Assembly: GCA_023301585.1 (NCBI GenBank) | Contig: JAMASZ010000156.1 | Coordinates: 1 to 45,779, forward strand | Length of the DNA: 45,779 nucleotides | Origin: Alphaproteobacteria bacterium | GTDB lineage: Bacteria > Pseudomonadota > Alphaproteobacteria > Micavibrionales > Micavibrionaceae | Direction of reading: 5' to 3' | Shown here: positions 38,005 through 45,779 of the stretch, one piece after another | Layout of the letters: each line of letters starts with the position of its first letter | How positions within the stretch are numbered: the first letter of the stretch is position 1 | Program-made: the position numbers and the translations under genes | The notes under the pieces: model-generated | Databases searched by the model: none | What the model was told of the DNA's origin: nothing | The model's input: only the letters and a program-made list of their open reading frames with translations

Positions 38005-38953
38005 CGCTCTCAACTTCGTGAAAGGCGCGGTCGCTAAGAAGGATTACGTTCCGGAACTCACTCACTTTCAGATCAAGGACGGAAGGGTCACCGGCTTTAA
38101 CGGGCAGATGACATTATCAAGCCCAATTGATTTGGATATTGAGGCGAATCCCAAAGCCCTGCCGTTCGTAAAGGCGGTTAACGCTTGCAAATCACAGATT
38201 GCGTTACACATTACAGGGGCAGGGCGTTTGGCGATACGATCCGGCAAATTTAGACGGTATGTTGATTGCCTTCCGGATGACGGTCTTATGACGTTTCACG
38301 AACCCGAGGGTGAGGATATGGAGGTCGGGGATAAGTTTCTAGTCGCGCTCAAAGCGTCATCTCCGTTCCAAGGTCAGGACGCCTCTCGCCCGTGGGCTCA
38401 CGGGGTTATGTTTAGGGGCCAATCTGCTTACGCGACCAATAACATCTGCATGATGGAGTATTGGCATGGTTGTCAATTCCCTGTCCCAATCAACATTCCA
38501 AAGAACGCGGTTGCGGAACTGTTACGGATCAAGCAACAGCCTACGCGGGTCCAAATGACGACCAGCTCTGTGACCTTTCATTTTGAAGGTGAGCGCTGGT
38601 TGAGAACATTACTCCTTGCCGACAACTGGCCCGACGTAACACCAATCCTTGCGTCTGGCGCACAACCGAAAAACATACCAGAAGGCTTCTTTGATGTCCT
38701 GGACGAGCTCAAGCCCTTTCTTGAAGACGGAGGCCGTGTGTATTTTGAGGACGGGATGATCTCAACAGCCGAGCACGAGGAGACCGGAACAATCATTGAC
38801 ATTGACGGGATCAACGAGGGGCCTTGTTTCCATCACAGCCAGCTCTGCATCTTAAACGGGATTGCAGATAAAATTGACTTTACAACTTATCCCAAACCGT
38901 GCAAGTTCACAGGTGAGAACGTAAGAGGTGTTATACTCGGGATGAGACGTTAA
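37997..38953 (+). CDS. DNA polymerase sliding clamp-like protein
   Basis: I start at ATG 37997 (MLDALNFVKGAVAKKDYVPE); the track start at 37943 lies in the Trp-rich gene. 318 residues. ELTHFQIKDGRVTGFNGQMT and SSPIDLDIEANPKALPFVKA match the phage beta-clamp-like processivity family, and the following repeats of strand-rich modules fit a two- or three-domain ring. The clamp would tether the polymerase encoded directly downstream. Confidence 0.75.
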   Translation: MLDALNFVKGAVAKKDYVPELTHFQIKDGRVTGFNGQMTLSSPIDLDIEANPKALPFVKAVNACKSQIALHITGAGRLAIRSGKFRRYVDCLPDDGLMTFHEPEGEDMEVGDKFLVALKASSPFQGQDASRPWAHGVMFRGQSAYATNNICMMEYWHGCQFPVPINIPKNAVAELLRIKQQPTRVQMTTSSVTFHFEGERWLRTLLLADNWPDVTPILASGAQPKNIPEGFFDVLDELKPFLEDGGRVYFEDGMISTAEHEETGTIIDIDGINEGPCFHHSQLCILNGIADKIDFTTYPKPCKFTGENVRGVILGMRR

Positions 38954-40966
38954 TTGTCGCGCTTTGATAATATAGGCCTGTTCTGGCAGGATCTACCGTC
39001 GTCTCGTAAAAGGGGTGAGCGTGTGCTTGGCCCTATTCCGGACATTCCTGAGACAGGATGGCGACCCCCTACGTCGTTCCCTGATCTACGCGGAGAGCGC
39101 GTGATTGCGTTGGACACCGAGACATACGATCCGGAATTGAATGACTACGGGCCTGGATGGGCTCGGGACAAGGGCCATATGTGCGGGTTCTCTGTTGCTG
39201 TTCCAGGCAGGTCGTGGTATTTCCCTATGCGTCACGAGGTCCAAAAAGAATATAATATGGATCCAGATGCGTGCCTGAGATGGGCAAAGGACATGCTTGA
39301 GACCCCAAAGATTGACAAGGTGGGTGCGAACCTTATCTATGATATTGGCTGGTTTAAGCATGAAGGAATTGACGTTCAAGGCACGTTGCATGATGTCCAA
39401 TTTGCCGAGGCGCTCCTGGACGAGACATCCAAGGTTGCACTTGAAGCCCTTGGACAACGTCATTGCGGTATCGGTAAAGAATCGGACATCCTCAAAGAGT
39501 GGTGCGTCAATTATTACGGCGGATCCGAGGCCAAATGGAGGCGCAACATTTACCGCGCACCCGTCACGCTTTGCGGACGTTATGGTGAGCAAGACGCCGC
39601 ACTTCCCCTTGAAGTCATGCACAAACAATGGCCTCTGCTCGCACAGCAAGGCCTTCTCGACCTTTACAGGATGGAATGTGATTTGATTCCCCTGCTTGTC
39701 CAAATGCGCTACGCCGGTGTCAGTGTGGATATCCCATACGCTGAGAAGTTGCGTGACGAGTTCGAGACAGACGAGAAACGGATTCAAAAACTAATTGACG
39801 AGCAAGCAGGTTTCGCAGTCAATACAAATTCAGCAGACGATCTATCCCGTGCATTCCGGCAGATGGGCTTGACCCATCCAATGACAAAACCAACAACAAA
39901 TAATCCAGATGGTAAACCGTCGTTTGTAAAAGAATTTCTTGAGCAGCATCCGCACAAGTTTCCACAGTTAATCACTGAGATGCGGGGCGTCGCCAAGCTT
40001 CGCGGAACATTTGTAGAAGGTTACTTGCTCAATTCCCATGTGAACGGAAAAGTCCATGGCTCGTTTACGCCCTTAACTGGGACGGACGGCGGGGCGAAGA
40101 CAGGACGCTTTGCGAGTAAGAATCCGAATCTCCAAAACATTCCAACGCGAACCGCGGATGGCAAAAAGATCCGCCGCGCTTTCATTGTTGATCCTGGACA
40201 CGTCGAATGGCGTAAGTATGATTATTCACAAATTGAATACCGGCTACTCGCTCATTTTGCAACGGGGCCAGGCGCGGACGCGATCCGTGACGCTTACAAC
40301 AACGATCCTCGGACAGATTATCACCAGGCAACGATTGAGTTGATCCACTCGGTCACGGGAATCATGCTTGAGCGTGGCCAGGCAAAGAATATCAACTTCG
40401 GTATTGCTTACGGGATGGGGATCGTGAAGCTTGCAAAAGATCTTGGGGTGTCGATTAAGCAGGCCAAGGAATTATTGACCGCATACCATAAAGGTGTCCC
40501 GTTTGCCAAACCGACTATGAAGGCAATGTCCGAGTTTGCAGATATGCACGGGTTCAATCAAACAATCCTTAATCGCCGCACTCGGTTCAATACGTGGGAA
40601 CCTGCGGACTTTAGAGACAAACGTCGCCCCCTTCCTCTCAAGCAAGCTCTAGAAAAGTACGGATCAAACATTCAACGCGCGTACCTTTATCGGACGTTGA
40701 ATTATACCCTCCAAGGATCATCCGCAGACATGATGAAAGCGGCCATGCTCAAGTGTTACGTGGACGGTGTCTTTGACGTTACAGGTATCCCGCGCCTCAC
40801 TGTGCATGATGAATTGGACTTTAGTGTGGCTGAGCGCACCCCTATTGTTGAAGAGGGTTTCCGCGAGATGCGCCATATTATGCAGACTGTGATCCCGTTA
40901 CGGGTTCCGGTTATTTGCGACCTTGAGATTGGTCCAAATTGGGGTGACGTTAAGGAAGCGGCGTAG
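38954..40966 (+). CDS. Family A DNA polymerase with 3'-5' exonuclease
   Basis: 670 residues, TTG start abutting the clamp TAA. Exonuclease motifs: ALDTET (about 52-57), NLIYDIGWF and YGEQDAALPLEV. Polymerase motif A is DYSQIEYRLLAH, motif B GQAKNINFGIAYGMG (Phe at the dNTP-sugar position as in E. coli Pol I), motif C LTVHDELDF. No 5'-3' exonuclease domain. It is the replicative polymerase. It must accept template with 7-deazaguanine if the modification is complete. Its 3' end overlaps the J-like gene by 17 nt on the other strand. Confidence 0.94.
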   Translation: MSRFDNIGLFWQDLPSSRKRGERVLGPIPDIPETGWRPPTSFPDLRGERVIALDTETYDPELNDYGPGWARDKGHMCGFSVAVPGRSWYFPMRHEVQKEYNMDPDACLRWAKDMLETPKIDKVGANLIYDIGWFKHEGIDVQGTLHDVQFAEALLDETSKVALEALGQRHCGIGKESDILKEWCVNYYGGSEAKWRRNIYRAPVTLCGRYGEQDAALPLEVMHKQWPLLAQQGLLDLYRMECDLIPLLVQMRYAGVSVDIPYAEKLRDEFETDEKRIQKLIDEQAGFAVNTNSADDLSRAFRQMGLTHPMTKPTTNNPDGKPSFVKEFLEQHPHKFPQLITEMRGVAKLRGTFVEGYLLNSHVNGKVHGSFTPLTGTDGGAKTGRFASKNPNLQNIPTRTADGKKIRRAFIVDPGHVEWRKYDYSQIEYRLLAHFATGPGADAIRDAYNNDPRTDYHQATIELIHSVTGIMLERGQAKNINFGIAYGMGIVKLAKDLGVSIKQAKELLTAYHKGVPFAKPTMKAMSEFADMHGFNQTILNRRTRFNTWEPADFRDKRRPLPLKQALEKYGSNIQRAYLYRTLNYTLQGSSADMMKAAMLKCYVDGVFDVTGIPRLTVHDELDFSVAERTPIVEEGFREMRHIMQTVIPLRVPVICDLEIGPNWGDVKEAA

Positions 40967-43868
40967 CGTCTTCGTCAATCTCATCGTCTGCAAACTTCTG
41001 GTCGTTGGCGTAATATTCGTCTGAATAGTTTACGCCGGAGACGTCGGTTGTGAGCCCTTCAAGCGGACGTTTTTCAACGAGTAAGAACGCTTGGGCGTTT
41101 TGTTCCCCTGAACCAACCACCTGGTATGTTGTTCTTGCGTAGGATTCCGGATCTATGCTGAGTGCAAGCCTCGGAGCATTTGCTAGAACAACTTGCGTAG
41201 GGCGTGCGCCCTCTGTTACCTGGATATTCTCAACCGTGTAGTCTGTATGTTGTAAGAAAATAGAATACGTCTTTGCGGAATCAAATTCAATTGGTTGTGA
41301 CAATGTGAGAACGAGCCCGTCCTGTGCTTTGACTTCCCCGTCTTGTGTTCCCGTGCGCGTGTTGTCCGCGTTAAGGAATCGTTCTTTGACAACCAGCAAA
41401 TCAATCTCGCTTGTTGCTTCAAATGATACGCTAAGGTTCTGGTTCATAATCTTATTGAAGTTTCTCCAGGCGTGGAAGTACGCTTGGAGGTGATTGCGGA
41501 CGCCAATGCTTTCTGTCTTTTGGGGGTTGGTTGCTGATTTGTCTTCCGGAATGTAAATTGTAATGATTGCATCATCTGCCGGATCAACATACGAAAACTC
41601 TACCCCGTCAAACTTATCCTGTGAACCAAACATTACCGTTCTCGTTTCCGAACCTGGAACCTTATTACGATGATTTAAGAGCAAAGAGCTCGTCTCAACA
41701 GGCTTCTCGAAAAACAAACTAATCTTGGTGCCTCGGCGATACGCTGTGGAAAATACCGTGTTAGCAATGATGCCGGCAGTCTCTTCGTATGTGAGGTTAT
41801 CCTTATCAAACGTGTAAGAAAACGCCGCGGCGTTAGGTGTTCCAAAGTGTGATTGAATATCCAAACCAGTATCGTAAATGTCGTCTAGGTCTAGGTCATC
41901 GAGAGACAGTCCGCCAATATAGGGGTCAACACTCAGGGCAACAAAGATGTCTGGTGCGTATGTTGTGGGTTCGGGTTGTGAAAATGTCGTTCCTGAAACT
42001 CGCCGAGGAAATTTTCTGGTCACTTCTAAATTCAGTTTACGATCCTTAACACCAAGAGCATTCTCCGTTCCGATTGTTTTAGCGTGGACGGTCGTAATGT
42101 TGCCGAAATGTGTTTCCACAGGAAGCTGGAGTCCATAAACGTCACGGATCTTCACTTCGTCAACAACTGAGCCCTCAAAATTAAGGTCTGCCGGCGTTGT
42201 GCGATACGCGCGAATCCGGACACGGGTTGCAACCGGAAGCGGGATATTCAATGTTCTGGCAACGCGGGTCTTAGTGTCTTTCGAACCTGTTAAGGTGGTG
42301 AAGTAGGTGCTAGCGGATCCTGTTGCAACACCGTTCTCGTCAATAGGCGTTACCTCGACTTGGCATTGAACACTCGCGGCGATCTGTGCTTCCCCGTCGT
42401 CCTTGTAGATACCTTGGTTCGCAACAAAGTTGATTGCGATTGCGTTTACTTCGTGCTCAATCGTAAAGGGACCAATCCAATTCGTTGTGTTGGTGTAGAT
42501 CCGAGGAGAAAGAGGCAATGTGATCCCACCACCAAACAAGGGGACGTCAAGCCACTGTTCTTCAATTGCACTCGGATCATTAAATGTTATTGTTGATCCC
42601 GTGATTGCAGAGATGGTGTAATTTCCGTCAAGATTTACCGTTGTTCCCCCCGTTGACGCCCCGCCTGTAACGGAACACGTTTTGTAGTAGGTTGTTCCGC
42701 CTCCATACATGGAGGACAGGCGGCTCCATTGGCTCGCCTTGTTACTTGGGATCGTAAACGTTAGGGTTCCCCCTGAGACGCCAGTAACGACGTATGGGCC
42801 GTTTAGGTCGGCGGTAACGATGTAAGTAAACTCATCCCCGCCGAAGTCTGTCTCATCTTCTTCATATTCTTCTACAAACACCGCGTTCCCGAGTGTGACA
42901 ACATCGCCCACGCTTATACCTGAGACGTCCGCTGCTGTCTGCGCTTGCATCGTTCCTGAATTATCGAACCGGACAGAAATGTTTGTTGTAGCGGCAGGCA
43001 TTACAACATCGTCAGAATGCTCGCAACCTTCTACGGTGCAAACGTCTCCTACCTGGAACTCTCTGTTGAAGATATGCGACGATCCGTCCGAAGTGACAAA
43101 CCCAGTTGGTGTTGCGGCAATGTCTGTCCGGCCTACCACGTTCTTAGAGTTTGGTGCCTCTAGGGTTTGTCCTACCACCGCGTTACTTTTGTGGACGATG
43201 TAAAGAGGTTCCGCAATGGCATCACCAATACGAAGTTGAGCAATACCTCCGGACATTGGCGATGTATTTGGTCCAAAGATTTCCACAGATGTCCCACCAA
43301 TCAAAAGTGCTCTCGTGTCGCCATCTTTGACCTCATTTGGATCAACATAATACTCCCCGCGCCCAATACAAAGATATGAATACTCAACCTCGGTGTTGTC
43401 AATAAATATGGTATACGGAACAGACAACAGGTCGGGTGTTGAACGCACGGTTCCAACAATGTCCGGTATCCGGCCTGCAATCCGTGCCTGGTTTGAGCGT
43501 GCGGACAAGGCATTATTTGGACTCTCCGCCTGTGTATTGCGAAGTGTGGGCGTAGGGGGTTTTGGAACGAGGAGAAAAGCGGCTGCGGCAACAATCGCTC
43601 CAACCGCAATTGCAATAAGCGTGATTGGATCGCCGGCAATAACTACAACATAGACTGTTCCCTCAAGTTCTGATAGGGCAACAATTCCGGTCTCATCAAT
43701 GGGGGTTACGTTTGTTTCTTCGGACACGGTCTCGTGATAGATTCGAGTGTTTGAAGGAAGCTTTCCGTCAAAGCGGTCGTAAATACATTTGAGCACGTCG
43801 TCTGTCTCAACGGTTTCCCACTTGTCAACGTCAAGAGTATCAATGGCAAATTTTATACACGCTTGCAT
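40950..43868 (-). CDS. Tail tip / host specificity protein (J-like)
   Basis: 972 residues, last gene of the tail operon. The N-terminus carries a hydrophobic segment (VVVIAGDPITLIAIAVGAIV, then AAAAFLLVPKPPTPTLR) as in siphovirus tip proteins with an I/J-like start. RIAGRIPDIVGTVRSTPDLL and VEYSYLCIGRGEYYVDPNEV are typical of the J/central tip family. The middle is Thr/Gly/Ser-rich beta; the C-terminus is acidic (DDEIDEDATPLP). It forms the tail tip and probably contacts the receptor. It overlaps the NlpC/P60-like gene. Confidence 0.82.
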   Translation of the reverse strand: MQACIKFAIDTLDVDKWETVETDDVLKCIYDRFDGKLPSNTRIYHETVSEETNVTPIDETGIVALSELEGTVYVVVIAGDPITLIAIAVGAIVAAAAFLLVPKPPTPTLRNTQAESPNNALSARSNQARIAGRIPDIVGTVRSTPDLLSVPYTIFIDNTEVEYSYLCIGRGEYYVDPNEVKDGDTRALLIGGTSVEIFGPNTSPMSGGIAQLRIGDAIAEPLYIVHKSNAVVGQTLEAPNSKNVVGRTDIAATPTGFVTSDGSSHIFNREFQVGDVCTVEGCEHSDDVVMPAATTNISVRFDNSGTMQAQTAADVSGISVGDVVTLGNAVFVEEYEEDETDFGGDEFTYIVTADLNGPYVVTGVSGGTLTFTIPSNKASQWSRLSSMYGGGTTYYKTCSVTGGASTGGTTVNLDGNYTISAITGSTITFNDPSAIEEQWLDVPLFGGGITLPLSPRIYTNTTNWIGPFTIEHEVNAIAINFVANQGIYKDDGEAQIAASVQCQVEVTPIDENGVATGSASTYFTTLTGSKDTKTRVARTLNIPLPVATRVRIRAYRTTPADLNFEGSVVDEVKIRDVYGLQLPVETHFGNITTVHAKTIGTENALGVKDRKLNLEVTRKFPRRVSGTTFSQPEPTTYAPDIFVALSVDPYIGGLSLDDLDLDDIYDTGLDIQSHFGTPNAAAFSYTFDKDNLTYEETAGIIANTVFSTAYRRGTKISLFFEKPVETSSLLLNHRNKVPGSETRTVMFGSQDKFDGVEFSYVDPADDAIITIYIPEDKSATNPQKTESIGVRNHLQAYFHAWRNFNKIMNQNLSVSFEATSEIDLLVVKERFLNADNTRTGTQDGEVKAQDGLVLTLSQPIEFDSAKTYSIFLQHTDYTVENIQVTEGARPTQVVLANAPRLALSIDPESYARTTYQVVGSGEQNAQAFLLVEKRPLEGLTTDVSGVNYSDEYYANDQKFADDEIDEDATPLP

Positions 43869-44188
43869 GAGTAGTACCTAATCTTCTCGCTGAACCCTCG
43901 GGCAACAACGCTGGGCTTGAGGTTCTCCACCCCTGTTCTGTTCAAATGAATAATGGTCCTTCCTAAGAAGACACCAATATGCGGATTATTTCCCCGCTGT
44001 TGAAGCAACGCAATACACGGGGCGACGGGCTTCTGCAAGCGGGTAAAGTTCTTGCGTAGGGCGAAGTCTGAGTCTAACAAATCAAAAATGTTGTCCCCTG
44101 TTAGGTGTTCCCATACGTCGCCAACAAAGTGAGTGCAACGGTAAGATTCTTTATTGTAAACCTTAAAGAATAACGGATCAAGATTCAT
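43853..44188 (-). CDS. NlpC/P60-like tail assembly protein
   Basis: 111 residues. YRCTHFVGDVWEHLTG near residue 17 has the Cys-containing helix and NNPHIGVFLGRTIIHLN the following His motif of NlpC/P60 cysteine peptidases, as in lambda K-like tail proteins. It lies between the DUF1833 protein and the J-like tip, the common order. It may cut peptidoglycan during entry or be structural. Start coupled as TAATG. Confidence 0.75.
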   Translation of the reverse strand: MNLDPLFFKVYNKESYRCTHFVGDVWEHLTGDNIFDLLDSDFALRKNFTRLQKPVAPCIALLQQRGNNPHIGVFLGRTIIHLNRTGVENLKPSVVARGFSEKIRYYSCKRV

Positions 44189-44700
44189 TACAAGAATCCT
44201 CGAAGCATAGGGAAACGGTCGAGTGTATATGATTCCCCCGTCTTGCTAACATTTAAAGAAGGAGCCTTGGCCAAGAACGTCGCGCCCTGTTCTTTAAATG
44301 TAAATTCTTGGACCTCAAGTTCAACAGGGCCAAACATGGGAGCGGATAGATCGTCAGAGCGGTAAGCGCGATACGTCACAACAGGAAGAACATTGAAACC
44401 CCCTGCTGCCGCAACGGCGTCCATCTCAGTTGGTAAAATCTCGCCAAGGTCGCCAAACGTGATGTTAAACCCGTAATCAAGATTGTCTCTTGTCTCGGTC
44501 TGTTTAATCAGCATCGGGGCGTAATCAAACGTGTGGACAGAAGAATCTTCTAGCGTAACTGTTACCCCACCCCGCGCGTTCCGAACCTTGCGGTATGTTT
44601 GCGTAAAGTCAGGGTGTGAGATTTCAAGAAGTTCGAGCTCAACAACATGCGAGCTTGAGCCAAGAAAGAACTCTTTGTATGTTTCCAACGTACTAGGCAT
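44188..44700 (-). CDS. DUF1833-like minor tail protein
   Basis: 170 residues. ELELLEISHPDFTQTYRKVR near the start and YAPMLIKQTETRDNLDYGFN, followed by ITFGDLGEILPTEMDAV, match DUF1833 of siphovirus tails (lambda L-like position). It is beta-rich with a short acidic helix. Likely part of the distal tail between tape measure and tip. It overlaps the upstream gene by 8 nt. Confidence 0.8.
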   Translation of the reverse strand: MPSTLETYKEFFLGSSSHVVELELLEISHPDFTQTYRKVRNARGGVTVTLEDSSVHTFDYAPMLIKQTETRDNLDYGFNITFGDLGEILPTEMDAVAAAGGFNVLPVVTYRAYRSDDLSAPMFGPVELEVQEFTFKEQGATFLAKAPSLNVSKTGESYTLDRFPMLRGFL

Positions 44701-45280
44701 TTACGAACCTGTCATTTCCGATAACTTTTAAATCACTAACAACCTGATTCTCATCTTCTCCGTAGGTCTGCAAGAACATCACCTGTTCCGGTGTCCAATT
44801 AAAAGATCCAACATCACAGAAGCGAAAGTTTCCGATTGTCTCAAGGGGATTAAATATGTCGCCAAATTTTTCCCCATATGCGTCCACCATGTCCAGGTAG
44901 GCAAGGTCTGTGGCTTCATCTGTTTCCACAGGCTCGACTTCCAATTGTGCGGTGATTGTCCGCGAATGACCCTTTACCGAGACAAGGCGAAAGCTTCCAG
45001 GAACAAAATGAACAGTATGTTCTGTCAGGTCTCCATCATCAATTATTAAATCAATCAAGAAAGGAACGGATGCCTTCTTAGAAACAGAATTATAGAACTT
45101 CTTTAGATATGTGTAGCCCACAAGGGACAACGTCCAGCGGGCACTTACCACGGATGTGGAGCTCAGGACGTCCTTGCGGTAGCGTGAAGCTCCACCCTGC
45201 AAGTTAACTGTCAAAGTCTCGTTGGCCGGCGTGTCTGAGTAGCTCGACTGATCCGGAGCGTATGTTAATTTCCGAAGCAT
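44693..45280 (-). CDS. Distal tail protein (lambda M-like position)
   Basis: 195 residues, immediately after the tape measure with a TAATG overlap. It is beta-rich with RWTLSLVGYTYLKKFYNSVS and FVPGSFRLVSVKGHSRTITA. A late helix (EATDLAYLDMVDAYGEKFGD) follows. Order and fold pattern fit a distal tail hub component. I do not recognise a precise family. Confidence 0.65.
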   Translation of the reverse strand: MLRKLTYAPDQSSYSDTPANETLTVNLQGGASRYRKDVLSSTSVVSARWTLSLVGYTYLKKFYNSVSKKASVPFLIDLIIDDGDLTEHTVHFVPGSFRLVSVKGHSRTITAQLEVEPVETDEATDLAYLDMVDAYGEKFGDIFNPLETIGNFRFCDVGSFNWTPEQVMFLQTYGEDENQVVSDLKVIGNDRFVNA

Positions 45281-45765
45281 TAGTTTCTCTTCCGTTGTGT
45301 CTGTGTGTTCCGTGCAAGCGCATTGGAGACGCGGCTATTTGGGTTTGCAATATCAGCGGCAACCGCTTTTGGTGCCTGCTCGCGCACGACTGATGCTGCC
45401 TCTTCTCTTGCGATAACACGCACCTCCCCGCTGGATAACTGCTGCACTTCGTGGGATACACCAGGTGCGTAGTTCTCAACAGATACGTTAAGCGCCGTAG
45501 GTGCGCCCCCTCCGCCGGCGTTTGCAGCTGTAACGCCGAGACGACCATCCGCTCCTCGTTTGAGGGGGAGGATCGCCTCGGGTCCAGCTTCTCCCAAAAC
45601 TCCAAGGGACGGAGCACCACCCCGAGAGAATTGGAAGGCTGTTGGTTGATTGAAGACACCGCCATTTGCAAACATCTCCACGCCCTGAGAACCAAACGCG
45701 CCGCCGTTCTTGAAGAAACTGGTAGCGGCCGCAAGCCCCTCCGAGAGCGCGGTTGTTCCAAGAAT
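45280..45765 (-). CDS. Tail tape measure protein, C-terminal 161 residues
   Basis: Continuation of the gene at the left edge. After merging the 14-bp repeat, the codon series runs ...PASAA then ILGTTALSEGLAAATSFF and into the hallmark FANGGVFNQPTAF and LGVLGEAGPEAILPLKRG of lambda/HK97-type tape-measure C-termini. The last residues are Asn/Arg rich. The track ORF at 45681 uses an internal ATG and is not a separate gene. Confidence 0.93.
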   Translation of the reverse strand: MLGTTALSEGLAAATSFFKNGGAFGSQGVEMFANGGVFNQPTAFQFSRGGAPSLGVLGEAGPEAILPLKRGADGRLGVTAANAGGGGAPTALNVSVENYAPGVSHEVQQLSSGEVRVIAREEAASVVREQAPKAVAADIANPNSRVSNALARNTQTQRKRN

Positions 45766-45779
45766 CGCGGCCGACGCTG
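45766..45779. repeat. 14-bp terminal direct repeat, right copy
   Basis: CGCGGCCGACGCTG, identical to positions 1-14; see the left copy. Confidence 0.85.

Noticed and set aside
39086-39787. 233-residue minus-strand ORF
   Set aside because: Antisense to the exonuclease part of the DNA polymerase, whose motifs are intact.
1-45779. Integrase, repressor and attachment site of a temperate phage
   Set aside because: No recombinase motif or CI-type repressor was found; the single small HTH-like protein is not enough to claim lysogeny.
1-45779. tRNA genes
   Set aside because: I saw no cloverleaf or T-loop consensus in the few gene-free stretches; a tRNA-finding program should confirm this.

Overview
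The window is the complete or near-complete genome of a tailed phage with a siphovirus-type tail, very probably virulent and infecting a Gram-negative host. A lambda-style tail tape measure, a G/GT frameshift gene pair, a tail terminator and a J-like tip protein point to a long non-contractile tail. An overlapping inner-membrane/lipoprotein spanin pair implies an outer membrane. I see no integrase, excisionase, CI-type repressor, tRNA or CRISPR array. The last 14 bases repeat the first 14, and the tape-measure gene reads in frame across the junction only if they are merged, so the map is circular with about 45,765 unique bases.

Layout. (1) 16.7-0 kb, then 45.8-40.95 kb across the junction, minus strand: small unknown genes, lysis (endolysin, TM/coiled-coil protein, i-spanin/o-spanin, terminator), then terminase, portal, MuF-like protein, scaffold, capsid, connectors, tail tube, G/GT, tape measure, distal tail proteins, NlpC/P60-like protein and J-like tip. 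(2) 16.8-17.4 kb, plus: a two-gene early operon. (3) 25.9-17.4 kb, minus: a small HTH-like regulator, a primase-helicase, an AT-rich iteron region that looks like the replication origin, a run of small overlapping accessory genes (one with an EF-Ts-type UBA motif), a short tail spike with a possible partner, DUF1353, HNH and VRR-NUC proteins. (4) 26.0-40.97 kb, plus: recombination and replication (Sak4-like ATPase, DUF669-type SSB, Cas4-like nuclease, NADAR protein, helicase), two DNA-binding-like proteins, a 7-deazaguanine operon (QueE, QueC, QueD, a phosphoribosyltransferase-FolE fusion, DpdA-like transglycosylase), then a sliding clamp and family A DNA polymerase.

How it fits together. The 7-deazaguanine genes should make preQ0 from GTP and exchange it for guanine in phage DNA, shielding it from nucleases. 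They sit in one tight operon with clamp and polymerase, so modification and replication are probably co-expressed. No QueF, ArcS or Gat-QueC gene is visible, so preQ0 is the simplest predicted final base. The unusual piece is a XGPRT-like domain fused to FolE, which could recycle the guanine released by DpdA into GTP. Other notable signals are the iteron origin, a five-unit 13-bp tandem array over the regulator promoter, and a small C-terminal domain shared by three proteins that each lie directly behind a promoter. Promoters and terminators were found by eye, and all family names come from motif recognition, not database searches.
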